This document shows, in pieces, positions 1 through 8,905 of a stretch of 42,375 nucleotides of DNA. Every line of letters starts with the position of its first letter. Within the stretch, counting starts at the first letter, position 1. A program made the position numbers and the translations under genes. This DNA is from CAZPUI01 sp964415525 (GTDB lineage: Bacteria; Acidobacteriota; Holophagae; Holophagales; Holophagaceae), in contig CAYQAS010000024.1 of the NCBI GenBank assembly GCA_964415525.1, positions 1-42,375 on the forward strand. The letters are read 5' to 3'. Under the pieces are notes generated by a model. The model was not told the DNA's origin and did not search any database. It was given only the letters and a program-made list of their open reading frames with translations.

Positions 1-1
1 G

Positions 2-2653
2 GTCATGAAGGATATGGGCGACGCGGTGTCGCAGATCTGGGCCGAAAAGGACAAAGCGAAGAAACAGGCGCTGATCACGGAATTTCAGACCAAATTTAAA
101 GAACACATGGGAGCGATGATCGATCCCGCTCATCCCGATTTCGGGCCCAAAAACAATCAGTTCTGTTTCTGGTGGGGCCGGCTGAAGGATGGACGCGGCG
201 ATATCATCAAACGGTTCACCCTCGATTCGATGGGTTCGACCAATGCCCACGGCCATACCACTGTCTGTCAGGGTTCGCTCTATTTCACCGGCAAGGCGAT
301 GAGCGAACAATGGGTTTATGATGCCAAGAAGAACGCCTACTCCTGGACCGGCGGCCAGAAATTCTACTGGCAGGGCGAACTGGAAGGCGCGGAGTTTGTC
401 ATCTTTGTCGGCGCCAATGTGTTTGAGGCCAACTATGGACCGCCGATGCGCGCCCAGCGGATTACCGAAGGCGTGTCCTCGGGCCGGCTGAAATATGCGG
501 TCATCGATCCGGTGTATCGCAAGGCGACAGCCCATGCCTGGAAATGGGTGCCGGTCAAGCCGGGCCGCGATGCGGCGATTGCCCTCGGCATGATCCGCTG
601 GATTCTCGACAATAAAAAATATGACGTCAAATACCTGTCCTGCGCCAACAAGGCGGCGGCCAAAGCGGCCGGCGAGCCTACCTGGTGCAATGCCAGCTGG
701 TTGGTGAAGATCGTCGACGGTAAGCCGCGCGGCCTGCTGAAGGCCCAGGAAGCGGGTCTGCCGGAAGTGATGCTGGAAAAAGACGGCAAGAGCTACCGTC
801 AGGAAAACTTTGTCGCGATGGCCGCCGGCCAACCGACTGCGGTCGATCCCTACGATGAAAAGGCGGCAGTGAACGGCGACCTGTTCTTCCAGGGCGAAGT
901 CAATGGTGTCAAGGTCAAGACGTCGCTGCAGATTCTGCTGGAAGAAGCGGCCTCGAAGAATCTCGCGGAATGGGCCGAAGAAGCCGATGTCAAACCGGCT
1001 GATCTTGAAGAACTGGCCCGCGAGTTCACCAGTCACGGCAAAAAAGCGGTGGTCGATATCCATCGCGGCGTTTCCCAGCACACCAGCGGGTACTACAACG
1101 TGCTGGCCTGGAACACGCTGAACCTGCTGATCGGCAACCTCGATCACCGGGGCGGCTTCATCAAACTGTCCACCTTTAATCATCGCGGCGACAAAGTGGG
1201 TCAGTCCTACAATATCAGCAAGCACCCGAAAAAGATGGCAGGCTTTGGCCTGAATATCATCCGGGCCGGTACCAAATATGAAGACAGCACGATTTTTGAG
1301 GGCTATCCGGCCAAACGGGCTTGGTTCCCCCTGGCCAGCGACATCCATCAGGAAGTGGCGACGTCGGCCGGCGACCTGTATCCGTATCAGCTGAAATGCC
1401 TGATCATGTACATGAATTCGGCGATCTACTCGGTACCGTCAGGCCAGGGGATCATTGATGCATTGTCCGATCCGAAGAAACTGCCGCTGGTGATTTCGTC
1501 CGACATCATGGTCGGCGAGACCTCAATGTACGCGGACTATATCTTCCCCGACCTGACCTATCTGGAGCGCTGGGAGTTCCATGGTTCGCATCCGAATATC
1601 CCGTTCAAGGTCCAGCCGGTTCGTCAGCCGGCGGCGATTCCGCTCACCGAGACCGTCAAGGTGTTCGGCCAGGAGATGCCCTGTTCGATTGAAGCATTGT
1701 TGATGGCGCTGGCGGAAAAAATGAACCTGCCGGGCTTTGGACCGGATGGCTTCGACAAGGGAGTCGCTTTGTCCCACTTTGACCACCATTACCTGAAACA
1801 GGTTGCCAATATTGCCACCGATGGCAAGGCAGTGCCCGATGCTGATGATGAAGAGGTCAGGATATTCCTGGAGGCGCGCAAGCACTTGCCGAAAACAGTG
1901 TTTGATCCGGAACGCTGGAAAGCGGCCTGCGGCGGCGAAAAATTCTGGCGCAAAGTCATTTATGTGCTGAATCGCGGCGGCCGGTTCGAGGAGCATGCAG
2001 CAGCCTGGGATGGCACCAAAGTGAAAAACAAGTACGGCACTTATGCGGCCATGTATTGTGAAAAGACCGCCACGACCCGCAATGCGATGAACGGGCAGTA
2101 CTTCAACGGGATCGCCACGTATGTCCCCGATATCACCGACTGTACCGGCAAGAAAGTCGATGATTCGGCTGGTGGCTATGACCTGACGCTGCTCACCGGC
2201 AAAACGATCCAGCACACCAAGTCGCGGACCAATGGCTCTTACTGGCTGCTGGCGTTGGAGCCGGAGAACGGACTGAAGATCAATCCGGTCGATGCCAAAC
2301 GGCTCGGCTTTAAAGACGGCGACCGGGTCAAGGTGGTCTCGGCCAGCAATCCCGAAGGAGTCTGGAAACTGGGCGCGCTCGGCGACATGCCGATTGCAGG
2401 CAAATTACAGGTTACCGAAGGCATCCGGCCCGGTGTGGTCGACTTTAGCCTCGGCAGCGGCCACTTCGCCAGCGGTTCGCGTGATGTGTCGATCGACGGG
2501 CAGGTGATCAAGGGTGACGCGCGGCGTGGTAAAGGCATCCATGCCAATGCCGTGATGCGAGCCGATCCGTTGGTCAAGAACACCGGACTGCAGGATGTGA
2601 TCGGCGGCAGCATCGTGTTCTACGATACCCAGGTGAAACTGGTCCGCGTATAA
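2..2653 (+). CDS. Molybdopterin oxidoreductase catalytic subunit (TtrA/ArrA/SrdA-like), 5' end outside window
   Basis: The frame is open from the window edge, so the N-terminus is missing, including any Tat signal and the [4Fe-4S] motif. The 882 visible residues from the ATG at 5 have the layout of a DMSO-reductase-family catalytic subunit. The segment GSTNAHGHTTVCQG (residues 77-90) places Cys88 where PsrA/PhsA/TtrA-type enzymes have the Mo-ligand cysteine. The C-terminal 120 residues (from about LTGKTIQHTKSRTNGSYWL) form the usual molybdopterin-dinucleotide-binding barrel, ending with NTGLQDVIGG. The family reduces oxyanions such as tetrathionate, arsenate or selenate at the outer face of the membrane. 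The substrate cannot be fixed from this fragment. Tetrathionate-reductase-like is my best guess, from the long C-terminal region and the end motif. Partner FeS and membrane subunits would lie upstream, outside the window. Confidence 0.8.
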   Translation, partial: VMKDMGDAVSQIWAEKDKAKKQALITEFQTKFKEHMGAMIDPAHPDFGPKNNQFCFWWGRLKDGRGDIIKRFTLDSMGSTNAHGHTTVCQGSLYFTGKAMSEQWVYDAKKNAYSWTGGQKFYWQGELEGAEFVIFVGANVFEANYGPPMRAQRITEGVSSGRLKYAVIDPVYRKATAHAWKWVPVKPGRDAAIALGMIRWILDNKKYDVKYLSCANKAAAKAAGEPTWCNASWLVKIVDGKPRGLLKAQEAGLPEVMLEKDGKSYRQENFVAMAAGQPTAVDPYDEKAAVNGDLFFQGEVNGVKVKTSLQILLEEAASKNLAEWAEEADVKPADLEELAREFTSHGKKAVVDIHRGVSQHTSGYYNVLAWNTLNLLIGNLDHRGGFIKLSTFNHRGDKVGQSYNISKHPKKMAGFGLNIIRAGTKYEDSTIFEGYPAKRAWFPLASDIHQEVATSAGDLYPYQLKCLIMYMNSAIYSVPSGQGIIDALSDPKKLPLVISSDIMVGETSMYADYIFPDLTYLERWEFHGSHPNIPFKVQPVRQPAAIPLTETVKVFGQEMPCSIEALLMALAEKMNLPGFGPDGFDKGVALSHFDHHYLKQVANIATDGKAVPDADDEEVRIFLEARKHLPKTVFDPERWKAACGGEKFWRKVIYVLNRGGRFEEHAAAWDGTKVKNKYGTYAAMYCEKTATTRNAMNGQYFNGIATYVPDITDCTGKKVDDSAGGYDLTLLTGKTIQHTKSRTNGSYWLLALEPENGLKINPVDAKRLGFKDGDRVKVVSASNPEGVWKLGALGDMPIAGKLQVTEGIRPGVVDFSLGSGHFASGSRDVSIDGQVIKGDARRGKGIHANAVMRADPLVKNTGLQDVIGGSIVFYDTQVKLVRV

Positions 2654-2688
2654 GACTTGGCGAGTCTCGATATTAATTCTCTGAACGC

Positions 2689-2727
2689 AACAGGGACGAG
2701 TTCGATATAATCGAACTCGTCCCTGTT
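2689..2727. terminator. Perfect 18-bp inverted repeat between convergent genes
   Basis: The arms 2689-2706 and 2710-2727 are exactly complementary around a 3-nt loop (ATA). The repeat lies between the stop of the molybdoenzyme and the stop of the convergent regulator, as a bidirectional terminator would. There is no clear T-run on either side, so classical Rho-independent action is uncertain. It could instead stabilise 3' ends. Confidence 0.55.
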
Positions 2728-2753
2728 GGTAATATAGATAAAGGTTTGTCAGA

Positions 2754-4442
2754 TTATTGTTCAACGTCTGTCCAAATTATGGACCTGATTTTCAGCGCGA
2801 GGGCTATACTGGACAGCGACTCGATAGAATCCAGGCTTAGGCCAAGCAGTTTTTCCAGGTTTCGTTTTCGGTATCGTACAGTTTTGGAAACAATGTTCAG
2901 ACGTTTACCAATCATCTCTACAGAATCGTGGGTTACAATTTCTTCAAGCGTTCGCAGCAATTCCGACTGCTTGTCTTTGCTGCGTAGCGACAGGATGGGT
3001 CCGAGCTGCTGATCAACAAATTGGATCGCCATCGGCGAATGAATGTCCCGAACGACAAATTGGTAAGTGCCGAGTTCCTGCCAATGGTAAATCGCGCGCC
3101 GACCCAGCAGCGTCGGTCCATAGCGGGCGGTGGCAAGCGACTGCGTGTAAAGTTCTCCCAGAGTGGTCGCGCTGCCTGCGGGATGCGACACGCCACAACG
3201 AAAAGAAAGAGCAGGGGCAGATTGGTTCAGGCGCTCCATTGCTTTGGTTGCCAACAATACAGCGGCTTTTCGAAGGCGGGGAGCGTTATCGGCAATTTCC
3301 GGCTGCAAAACGGCAATGCCTTCTGATGTTTGCCAGGCAAGTCTGCCCTCATCATTACACAGACAATCTATCAAACGATTCTGCAGATACTCCATTTCAA
3401 TGGAATCGTCGGCGAAAACTCTGGGCAAAATAAACTCATCGGCCAGGAATACCATACAGACGTACCGTTCGGCAACGTCGACGCCGATTTGTTTGGCGGA
3501 GCTGATGAGGACTTCATTAGACAGTTGCCTGGTAATGGTATCATTTAACATATCGGAACGCTGTCGGCGATTATGGCTGAGTTTCTCTTCGGTCCGAATT
3601 CTTAACTGCGCCGTGACGTCAACCCCGATAGCCATGTACTCCGTTTTTTCGTTAGATGACTTGGGCAGGCGTCGGACAGTCCAATCAATCCAGAGAGGTT
3701 TGCCGAAACGAGAAATGTTTTCGCCGGTATAACGCTGGGAATTGTCCATTTGCGCCAATTCTTCAGCAAAAATCGCCTGCAGGTCTTTTCCTGACGCATC
3801 AAATTTTGGCACAATCGTATCAAACAGACTTCGTCCTTCGAGTTCTTCACTGTCATACTGAAAGAAAAACCGGCCATACTCGTTTATATAAACGATCCGT
3901 CCGGCATTATCAAATGTGAGGATGATTACGTTCGCATCCTCAAGCAATTGCCGATAGCGCCGTTCACTTTCCTGCAGTTGCTGCTTTTCATGCTCCATCG
4001 TTTGGTTGGTGATTTCAATCAACCGGTTTTTTCGGTTCAGCTCCCAGGTCAAATTTGCCAATTCCAGATTCAGTTCCGCCATTTTAGTAACAAAATCATT
4101 CCGAAGCAGTATGGGCTTTTCGCAAAAGGCAAGGTACCCCTGCTCAAAGGAATAGACGGTAGCATCACAGCGATAATCCGCCAGCCCTGCTTTCAACCGC
4201 ACGGACATTCGGGCAGGCTCCCCCTCGTCAGTAGAGCTGGGCCGCGTTTGGCCAGCAAAAATTAAAAACTCGGCGATGTTTTTGCCAATCGGTGCAGTCT
4301 CTGACTGAAGCAGAGTCAAAAACGCTTTGTTGCAATAGCTGATATGACCGGACCGGTCCCACGCGACAGCAACAACACTGCTATACAGGTCCAGATAACT
4401 AGTGAAGCACCGTCCGTCGGCAAACTTAACCAAACAATTCAT
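2754..4442 (-). CDS. PAS-PAS sensory transcriptional regulator with CdaR/PucR-type C-terminus
   Basis: The protein has 562 residues. Residues about 15-110 form a PAS-like domain (AWDRSGHISYCNKAF). A coiled coil follows at about 125-160, then a second PAS domain at about 165-280 (ILTFDNAGRIVYINEYGRFF, ending AIGVDVTAQ). The 300-560 region resembles the degenerate GGDEF-like module of CdaR/PucR regulators (FRCGVSHPAG...TARYG). It ends in the PucR-type helix-turn-helix, with the signature KRLNIVSKTVRYRKRNLEKLLGL. It is therefore probably a cytoplasmic DNA-binding regulator that senses a small ligand or redox state through PAS. The start is supported by GGCAGGAG about 10 nt upstream and by a promoter at 4498-4526. 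It converges on the molybdoenzyme gene, so control of that respiratory operon is a reasonable but unproven inference. Confidence 0.75.
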   Translation of the reverse strand: MNCLVKFADGRCFTSYLDLYSSVVAVAWDRSGHISYCNKAFLTLLQSETAPIGKNIAEFLIFAGQTRPSSTDEGEPARMSVRLKAGLADYRCDATVYSFEQGYLAFCEKPILLRNDFVTKMAELNLELANLTWELNRKNRLIEITNQTMEHEKQQLQESERRYRQLLEDANVIILTFDNAGRIVYINEYGRFFFQYDSEELEGRSLFDTIVPKFDASGKDLQAIFAEELAQMDNSQRYTGENISRFGKPLWIDWTVRRLPKSSNEKTEYMAIGVDVTAQLRIRTEEKLSHNRRQRSDMLNDTITRQLSNEVLISSAKQIGVDVAERYVCMVFLADEFILPRVFADDSIEMEYLQNRLIDCLCNDEGRLAWQTSEGIAVLQPEIADNAPRLRKAAVLLATKAMERLNQSAPALSFRCGVSHPAGSATTLGELYTQSLATARYGPTLLGRRAIYHWQELGTYQFVVRDIHSPMAIQFVDQQLGPILSLRSKDKQSELLRTLEEIVTHDSVEMIGKRLNIVSKTVRYRKRNLEKLLGLSLDSIESLSSIALALKIRSIIWTDVEQ

Positions 4443-4497
4443 CGCAATAATGCTCCTGCCATTTTTTTAGGCTTTTCCGCCGGTGATTTCTCAAATC

Positions 4498-4526
4498 ATT
4501 CTATCCCGCAACAGTTATTCATGCAA
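4498..4526 (-). promoter_or_regulatory. Predicted housekeeping promoter of the PAS/CdaR regulator
   Basis: On the minus strand, TTGCAT (4526-4521) and TAGAAT (4503-4498) are separated by 17 nt. This gives a transcript start near 4491 and a leader of about 50 nt before the ATG at 4442. The divergent gene at 4713 shows no equally good promoter in this intergenic stretch (4443-4712). Confidence 0.5.
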
Positions 4527-4712
4527 TATGTTTTTGTCACAAAAAGGACAAATTATAGGAAATTATGCGACGAAAATTTCAGATAAAGGCAAAGGAAAAA
4601 CGTCTGAAAAATTGAATATTACATATGTATTAGCCATTTAATCTCGATCGGGCTCACTTGACCTGATTCGGAAATAATGCAGTGGATGACGAAACGGACG
4701 GAGGGCGAAATA

Positions 4713-7448
4713 GTGGTTGTAGGGGTATCGCTGGCCGGCATTCTTGACGTGCAGGCGATTCAGGCAATGCTGAACGCGTTTTTCAGCCTGACCAAAATCA
4801 GCGTTGGCATCATCGACCTTCACGGAAATGTTCTGATTGCAACCGGTTGGCAAGATATCTGCACCCAGTTTCACCGGCGACACCCCGAAACCTGTCAGTT
4901 GTGCGTGGAAAGCGACAGTGAATTTTCTGACGGCGTTAAACCCGGTAGCTTCAAACAATACCGTTGTAAGAATGGCCTTTGGAATATCGCGACGCCGCTA
5001 TTTGTCGAGGGCGAAAAAGTCGGCAACCTGTTTTTGTCACAGTTTCTGTTTGAAAATGAGACGCCCGACTATGCCTATTTTCGTCTGGCTGCCAAGCGCT
5101 ACGGGTTTGATGAAGCCGATTATATCGAGGCACTGGACAGGGTACCGCGCTGGAGTCAAGAAACTGTCCAACAGGCGATGGCGTTTTACATTCCTTTCGC
5201 TAATTTGGTATCTACGTTGGGAGCTAACAATATTCGGCTCGAACAGGCGGTGTCGGAGCGAACAGCTGAACTGGCGGCCGTAAATGAAGAACTGATCGCG
5301 CAGAACGAAGAAATCACAGCCATGAACGAGGAAATTACATCGCTCAATCAGAACCTTGCGGGCTTGAACGAAGAGCTAGATCAGCGCGTAGAGGAGAGAA
5401 CAGCCGATTTGACGGCCGCGCATCAGGAAATTCTGGCGCAATATGAAACACAGCAACGTAGTGCTGAAATACAGACCGCCTTGCGGGAACTCACCGATGC
5501 GGTAAATTTTGCGACTTCGCGCAATGAATTATACGCCACAGTCTACCAACTGCTAAACAGGCTATTGCCCAATCACAGTCTGAACATTGCGCTGCTGGAC
5601 AAAGAAAAACAGGAGATTGTCATACCTTATTTCGTAATCGAGTCGGACGTTCTACCGAGCCGCAGACCAATGGGGAAAGGGCTGACGGAATATACGATCG
5701 CACAGGATCGAACAGTTTCCTTGTCAGAATCCGATATTGAAAACTTGTATCAGACCGGTGAAATTGAATTGCGATTCGTCCAATTGAAACGCTGGATTGG
5801 CTTGCCGCTGAAGGATTCAACCGGAAAAGCGATCGGTGTCCTGTCGATTTTTTCCGTAAAAGATGAAAATGTCCTTTATGACGATGCCACAGATGATGCA
5901 CTAATAATAATGCGTATTATGGCGACACAACTTTCGATGGCACTTGAACGCAGGCAGGCGCTGGACGATATGGCCGAAAGCGAGGCCCGCTACCGGTCGG
6001 TTCTTGAACAAGCACCAGAAGCAGTGCTGTTGATTGACACGCGAACAGGCAATGTGATCGAGGCAAATGCACGTTTTAGTGAACGATTTGGTTATGAACC
6101 GGCGATTCATCGCACGCTGAATCTGTTTGACCTGATTGTCGATGCCCCGGACACAATCAGATCCAATATTAACCGAATCATTCAGCTTGGCAGCTTGCCG
6201 GTAGAACGGCGCTCACTCAAACATAGTAACGGCTGCATTATTTCGGTGGAGCGGTCTGCCGCATTGGTCAACTATCGGGGGCAAAGTCTTTCGGTGATGA
6301 CGCTGCGGGATGTGTCGGACGACGTGCGGCGAGAGCAAGAGCTCCGGCGCGATGCGCAGCTGGCGACGCGGGTGCAAAATGCCATGCTGTCGGCGCCGGT
6401 GGCGTCAGATTATCTCGAGATTGCCACAATCTACAAACCCTTCGGTTATGTCGGCGGCGATTTGTATTTCATTGACTGGCGATATGGCGGCAAGATGCTG
6501 CGCGGTTTCCTTGTCGACGCGACCGGTCATGGTCTGTCCACGGCGCTTCATACCTCTTCGATGCATGTTTTGATCCGGGAAGTCAACGAGCGCGACCTGC
6601 CACTCGCAGATGCGATACGCTGGCTCAACCGGCGTGCCGTGGAGTATTTTGATGAGGGAACCTTTGCCGGGGCGCTCGGTTTTGAAATCGATCTGGATGT
6701 CCGCCAACTGCGCTGGGTGTGCGCGGGAATCACGAAATTCATGGCGTTCACCCAAACTCAGCAGGGCGCGGTGGAGTGTCCCGGCATGTGCCTGGGAATA
6801 AATGTCGAGGAGACTTTTGAAACGCACGCGATTTCGCTTGATATCGGCGACTCGCTGTACTTTATGACCGATGGTATGGCCGAACTGTTGGACAGTCGCG
6901 GTGACTTGCCGTTGGAGCGATATCAGGAAATGGTCAGCCTGCTGGATACTTTGTCTATAGCGGAAAAAATGCGGGACGATGCCACGGCGGTCAGCATCCA
7001 TGTGCGGGCGTTGCCGCAATCCATAGTTCGTCAGGACGGCTGGCCCCGTATCCTCCGTTTCAATGGCTATGGCGATTACCAGAGGCTGAGAGGCGAAGTG
7101 GCGAGAATCCTGGCGGAAGTGACAGGAAAACCTCACTCGCTCCAGGAAGTATCGGTACACGAAGCGCTGGCGAATGCGATGGAATGCCGGGACGGAGTGC
7201 CAAGACAGCACAAAGCACGGCTGCGTTTCAACAAGGTGGGCAACCGGCTAATTGTGCGGGTGAAAACTTCCCGTATCGGCTTTGCCGGCAACGCGATTCT
7301 GCGCAGACTGCGGTCACAGCCCGAAGACCTGTTCGCCTTTGGCGAAGACGCTTCGATGGGCCGCGGAATCCCGATGATGCTCACCATGTCGGACAAGATG
7401 ACTTACAACAGCGAGGGAACCGAATTGCTGCTGGCGTGGAAGTTGTGA
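4713..7448 (+). CDS. PocR-GAF-PAS-PP2C (SpoIIE/RsbU-type) phosphatase with C-terminal RsbW-like HATPase
   Basis: I chose the GTG at 4713 because GGAGGG (4700-4705) sits 7 nt upstream. An ATG at 4677 in the same frame lacks a ribosome site. Order of domains: PocR sensory domain (about 8-165, with conserved Cys in DIC, HPETCQLC and YRCKNG), coiled coil with repeated N-E-E-I motifs (about 170-255), GAF (about 265-420), PAS (about 430-550), PP2C-type serine phosphatase (about 560-760; GGDLYF, VDATGHGLSTALH, FMTDG, RDDAT), then a GHKL ATPase of anti-sigma type (about 775-911; N-box VHEALANAMECRDG, glycine-rich MGRGIPMM). RsbU-type phosphatases dephosphorylate STAS anti-anti-sigma proteins, and RsbW-type kinases phosphorylate them. 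This protein carries both. No STAS or sigma gene is in the window. The domain layout repeats in the gene at 13884. Confidence 0.85.
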   Translation: MVVGVSLAGILDVQAIQAMLNAFFSLTKISVGIIDLHGNVLIATGWQDICTQFHRRHPETCQLCVESDSEFSDGVKPGSFKQYRCKNGLWNIATPLFVEGEKVGNLFLSQFLFENETPDYAYFRLAAKRYGFDEADYIEALDRVPRWSQETVQQAMAFYIPFANLVSTLGANNIRLEQAVSERTAELAAVNEELIAQNEEITAMNEEITSLNQNLAGLNEELDQRVEERTADLTAAHQEILAQYETQQRSAEIQTALRELTDAVNFATSRNELYATVYQLLNRLLPNHSLNIALLDKEKQEIVIPYFVIESDVLPSRRPMGKGLTEYTIAQDRTVSLSESDIENLYQTGEIELRFVQLKRWIGLPLKDSTGKAIGVLSIFSVKDENVLYDDATDDALIIMRIMATQLSMALERRQALDDMAESEARYRSVLEQAPEAVLLIDTRTGNVIEANARFSERFGYEPAIHRTLNLFDLIVDAPDTIRSNINRIIQLGSLPVERRSLKHSNGCIISVERSAALVNYRGQSLSVMTLRDVSDDVRREQELRRDAQLATRVQNAMLSAPVASDYLEIATIYKPFGYVGGDLYFIDWRYGGKMLRGFLVDATGHGLSTALHTSSMHVLIREVNERDLPLADAIRWLNRRAVEYFDEGTFAGALGFEIDLDVRQLRWVCAGITKFMAFTQTQQGAVECPGMCLGINVEETFETHAISLDIGDSLYFMTDGMAELLDSRGDLPLERYQEMVSLLDTLSIAEKMRDDATAVSIHVRALPQSIVRQDGWPRILRFNGYGDYQRLRGEVARILAEVTGKPHSLQEVSVHEALANAMECRDGVPRQHKARLRFNKVGNRLIVRVKTSRIGFAGNAILRRLRSQPEDLFAFGEDASMGRGIPMMLTMSDKMTYNSEGTELLLAWKL

Positions 7449-7547
7449 GAGTGAAAAAAGCCTGCATAAAGGTGATTTGTCGTGCCTGGCGAAGTCATTA
7501 GGTAGATGGGCTTGACTATAGAGCAAGATGAACGGGGGGGCAGGCGC

Positions 7548-8903
7548 ATGGATCATCAGACTAATCACGCGGAATTTGCAACGGACGCGAAACTCGCTGA
7601 TATCCTTGACGTCCAGGCAGTACAGGCCACCATGGACTCGTTTTTCGCCCTGACTCAAATGGGTATTGGTATCATTGATTTGCAGGGGAAAATATTGGTA
7701 TCCACTGGCTGGCAGGATATCTGCGTCAATTTTCACCGGGTGCATCCGGAATCCTGCCGGCACTGCACTGAAAGTGACACCGAGCTTGCGGCTGGCATCC
7801 AGCCCGGCGAATATAAAGTGTATCGTTGCAAAAACGGCATGTGGGATATCGCCACGCCGATTTTTGTCGCAGGAGAACATCTGGGAAATATTTTCTTGGG
7901 CCAGTTTCTCTACGAAGACGAGACTGTGGACTACGATTTTTTTCGTGCTACCGCCAGACGCTACGACTTTGTTGAAACCGAGTATCTTGCTGCACTGGAC
8001 AGGGTACCACGCTGGAGCCATGATAAAGTTACCCGTACAATCGATTTTTATAAAAATTTCGCAAATTTCATTTTGTCTCTCAGTACCAGCAAGCGAAAGC
8101 TGGAAGGGCTCGTGAATGCGAGAACCCAGGAATTGACGGCTGCCAATGAAGAAATGACGGCCTTGAACGACGAACTGGAGCATCGCCTGCATGAAATCGA
8201 AGAGAAAAACGTCCTGCTGGCCAGATCGAATGCCGAGCTGGAACAGTTTGCCTATGCGGCCTCGCATGATTTGCAGGAGCCTTTGCGCCAGATCGTCAGT
8301 TTCACGCAGCTTTTGGCCCGCCGTTATTCCGGTAAACTGGGGGCGGACGCTGACGACTTCATCCGCTACACGGTCGACGGGACAAAGCGCATGCAGGAAT
8401 TGATCAACGATATTTTGGCCTATTCTCAATTGCGCAAGAGTCGGGACCAGTTTGGCCCGGTCGATTGCCAGTCTTTGTTTGCGGAGGTTTTGCAGAGTTT
8501 GCAGTCGGCGATTGAGAAAAGCGAGGCACAGATTGTTTGCGAAGAACTGCCCGCTCTCGTTGGCGACCGGACCCAGCTGGCGCAGCTGTTTCGCAACCTG
8601 GTGGGCAACGCCATCAAGTTTCAGGGGAACGACGCGCCACGCATCGTTGTGGCAGCAACGAAACAGAACCAGCACTGGCTGTTTTCGGTCACCGACAATG
8701 GCATTGGGATCGCGCCGGAGTTCTTTGAACGGATTTTCGTTGTTTTCCGGCGGTTGCACGCCGCGGCAGAATATCCGGGGACCGGTATCGGGCTGGCCAT
8801 CTGCAAGCGTATCGTAGAAAACCACGGCGGGAAGATATGGCTGGAATCCGAGCCAGGCAAAGGCACAACGTTCTTTTTCACGCTGAAAGAAATGGGGGGA
8901 TAA
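7548..8903 (+). CDS. PocR-domain histidine kinase (phytochrome-kinase-like core)
   Basis: The ATG at 7548 is preceded by a G7 tract 7 nt away. An upstream in-frame ATG at 7506 has no usable ribosome site. The first 170 residues are a second PocR domain, closely similar to that of the preceding gene (GIGIIDLQGK, TGWQDIC, YRCKNGMWDIATP, ALDRVPRWS). A coiled coil leads into a HisKA domain with YAASHDLQEPLRQ (phospho-acceptor His240) and a HATPase domain (N-box RNLVGNAIKF, G1 DNGIGIAPEFFERIF, G2 GTGIGLAICKRIVENHGG). SHDLQEPLRQ is typical of Cph1-like kinases, which signal to small Rcp1-like receivers. Such a receiver gene follows 2 nt downstream. There is no membrane segment, so it acts in the cytoplasm. 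The PocR ligand is unknown. Confidence 0.85.
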   Translation: MDHQTNHAEFATDAKLADILDVQAVQATMDSFFALTQMGIGIIDLQGKILVSTGWQDICVNFHRVHPESCRHCTESDTELAAGIQPGEYKVYRCKNGMWDIATPIFVAGEHLGNIFLGQFLYEDETVDYDFFRATARRYDFVETEYLAALDRVPRWSHDKVTRTIDFYKNFANFILSLSTSKRKLEGLVNARTQELTAANEEMTALNDELEHRLHEIEEKNVLLARSNAELEQFAYAASHDLQEPLRQIVSFTQLLARRYSGKLGADADDFIRYTVDGTKRMQELINDILAYSQLRKSRDQFGPVDCQSLFAEVLQSLQSAIEKSEAQIVCEELPALVGDRTQLAQLFRNLVGNAIKFQGNDAPRIVVAATKQNQHWLFSVTDNGIGIAPEFFERIFVVFRRLHAAAEYPGTGIGLAICKRIVENHGGKIWLESEPGKGTTFFFTLKEMGG

Positions 8904-8905
8904 GT

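Noticed and set aside
1523..2215. 230-codon minus-strand ORF in the molybdoenzyme gene
   Set aside because: Antisense to a continuous conserved coding region, with no recognisable domain.
4677..4712. ATG 4677 as the start of the PocR-PP2C protein
   Set aside because: No ribosome site precedes it, while GTG 4713 has GGAGGG at 7 nt. It is kept only as an alternative.
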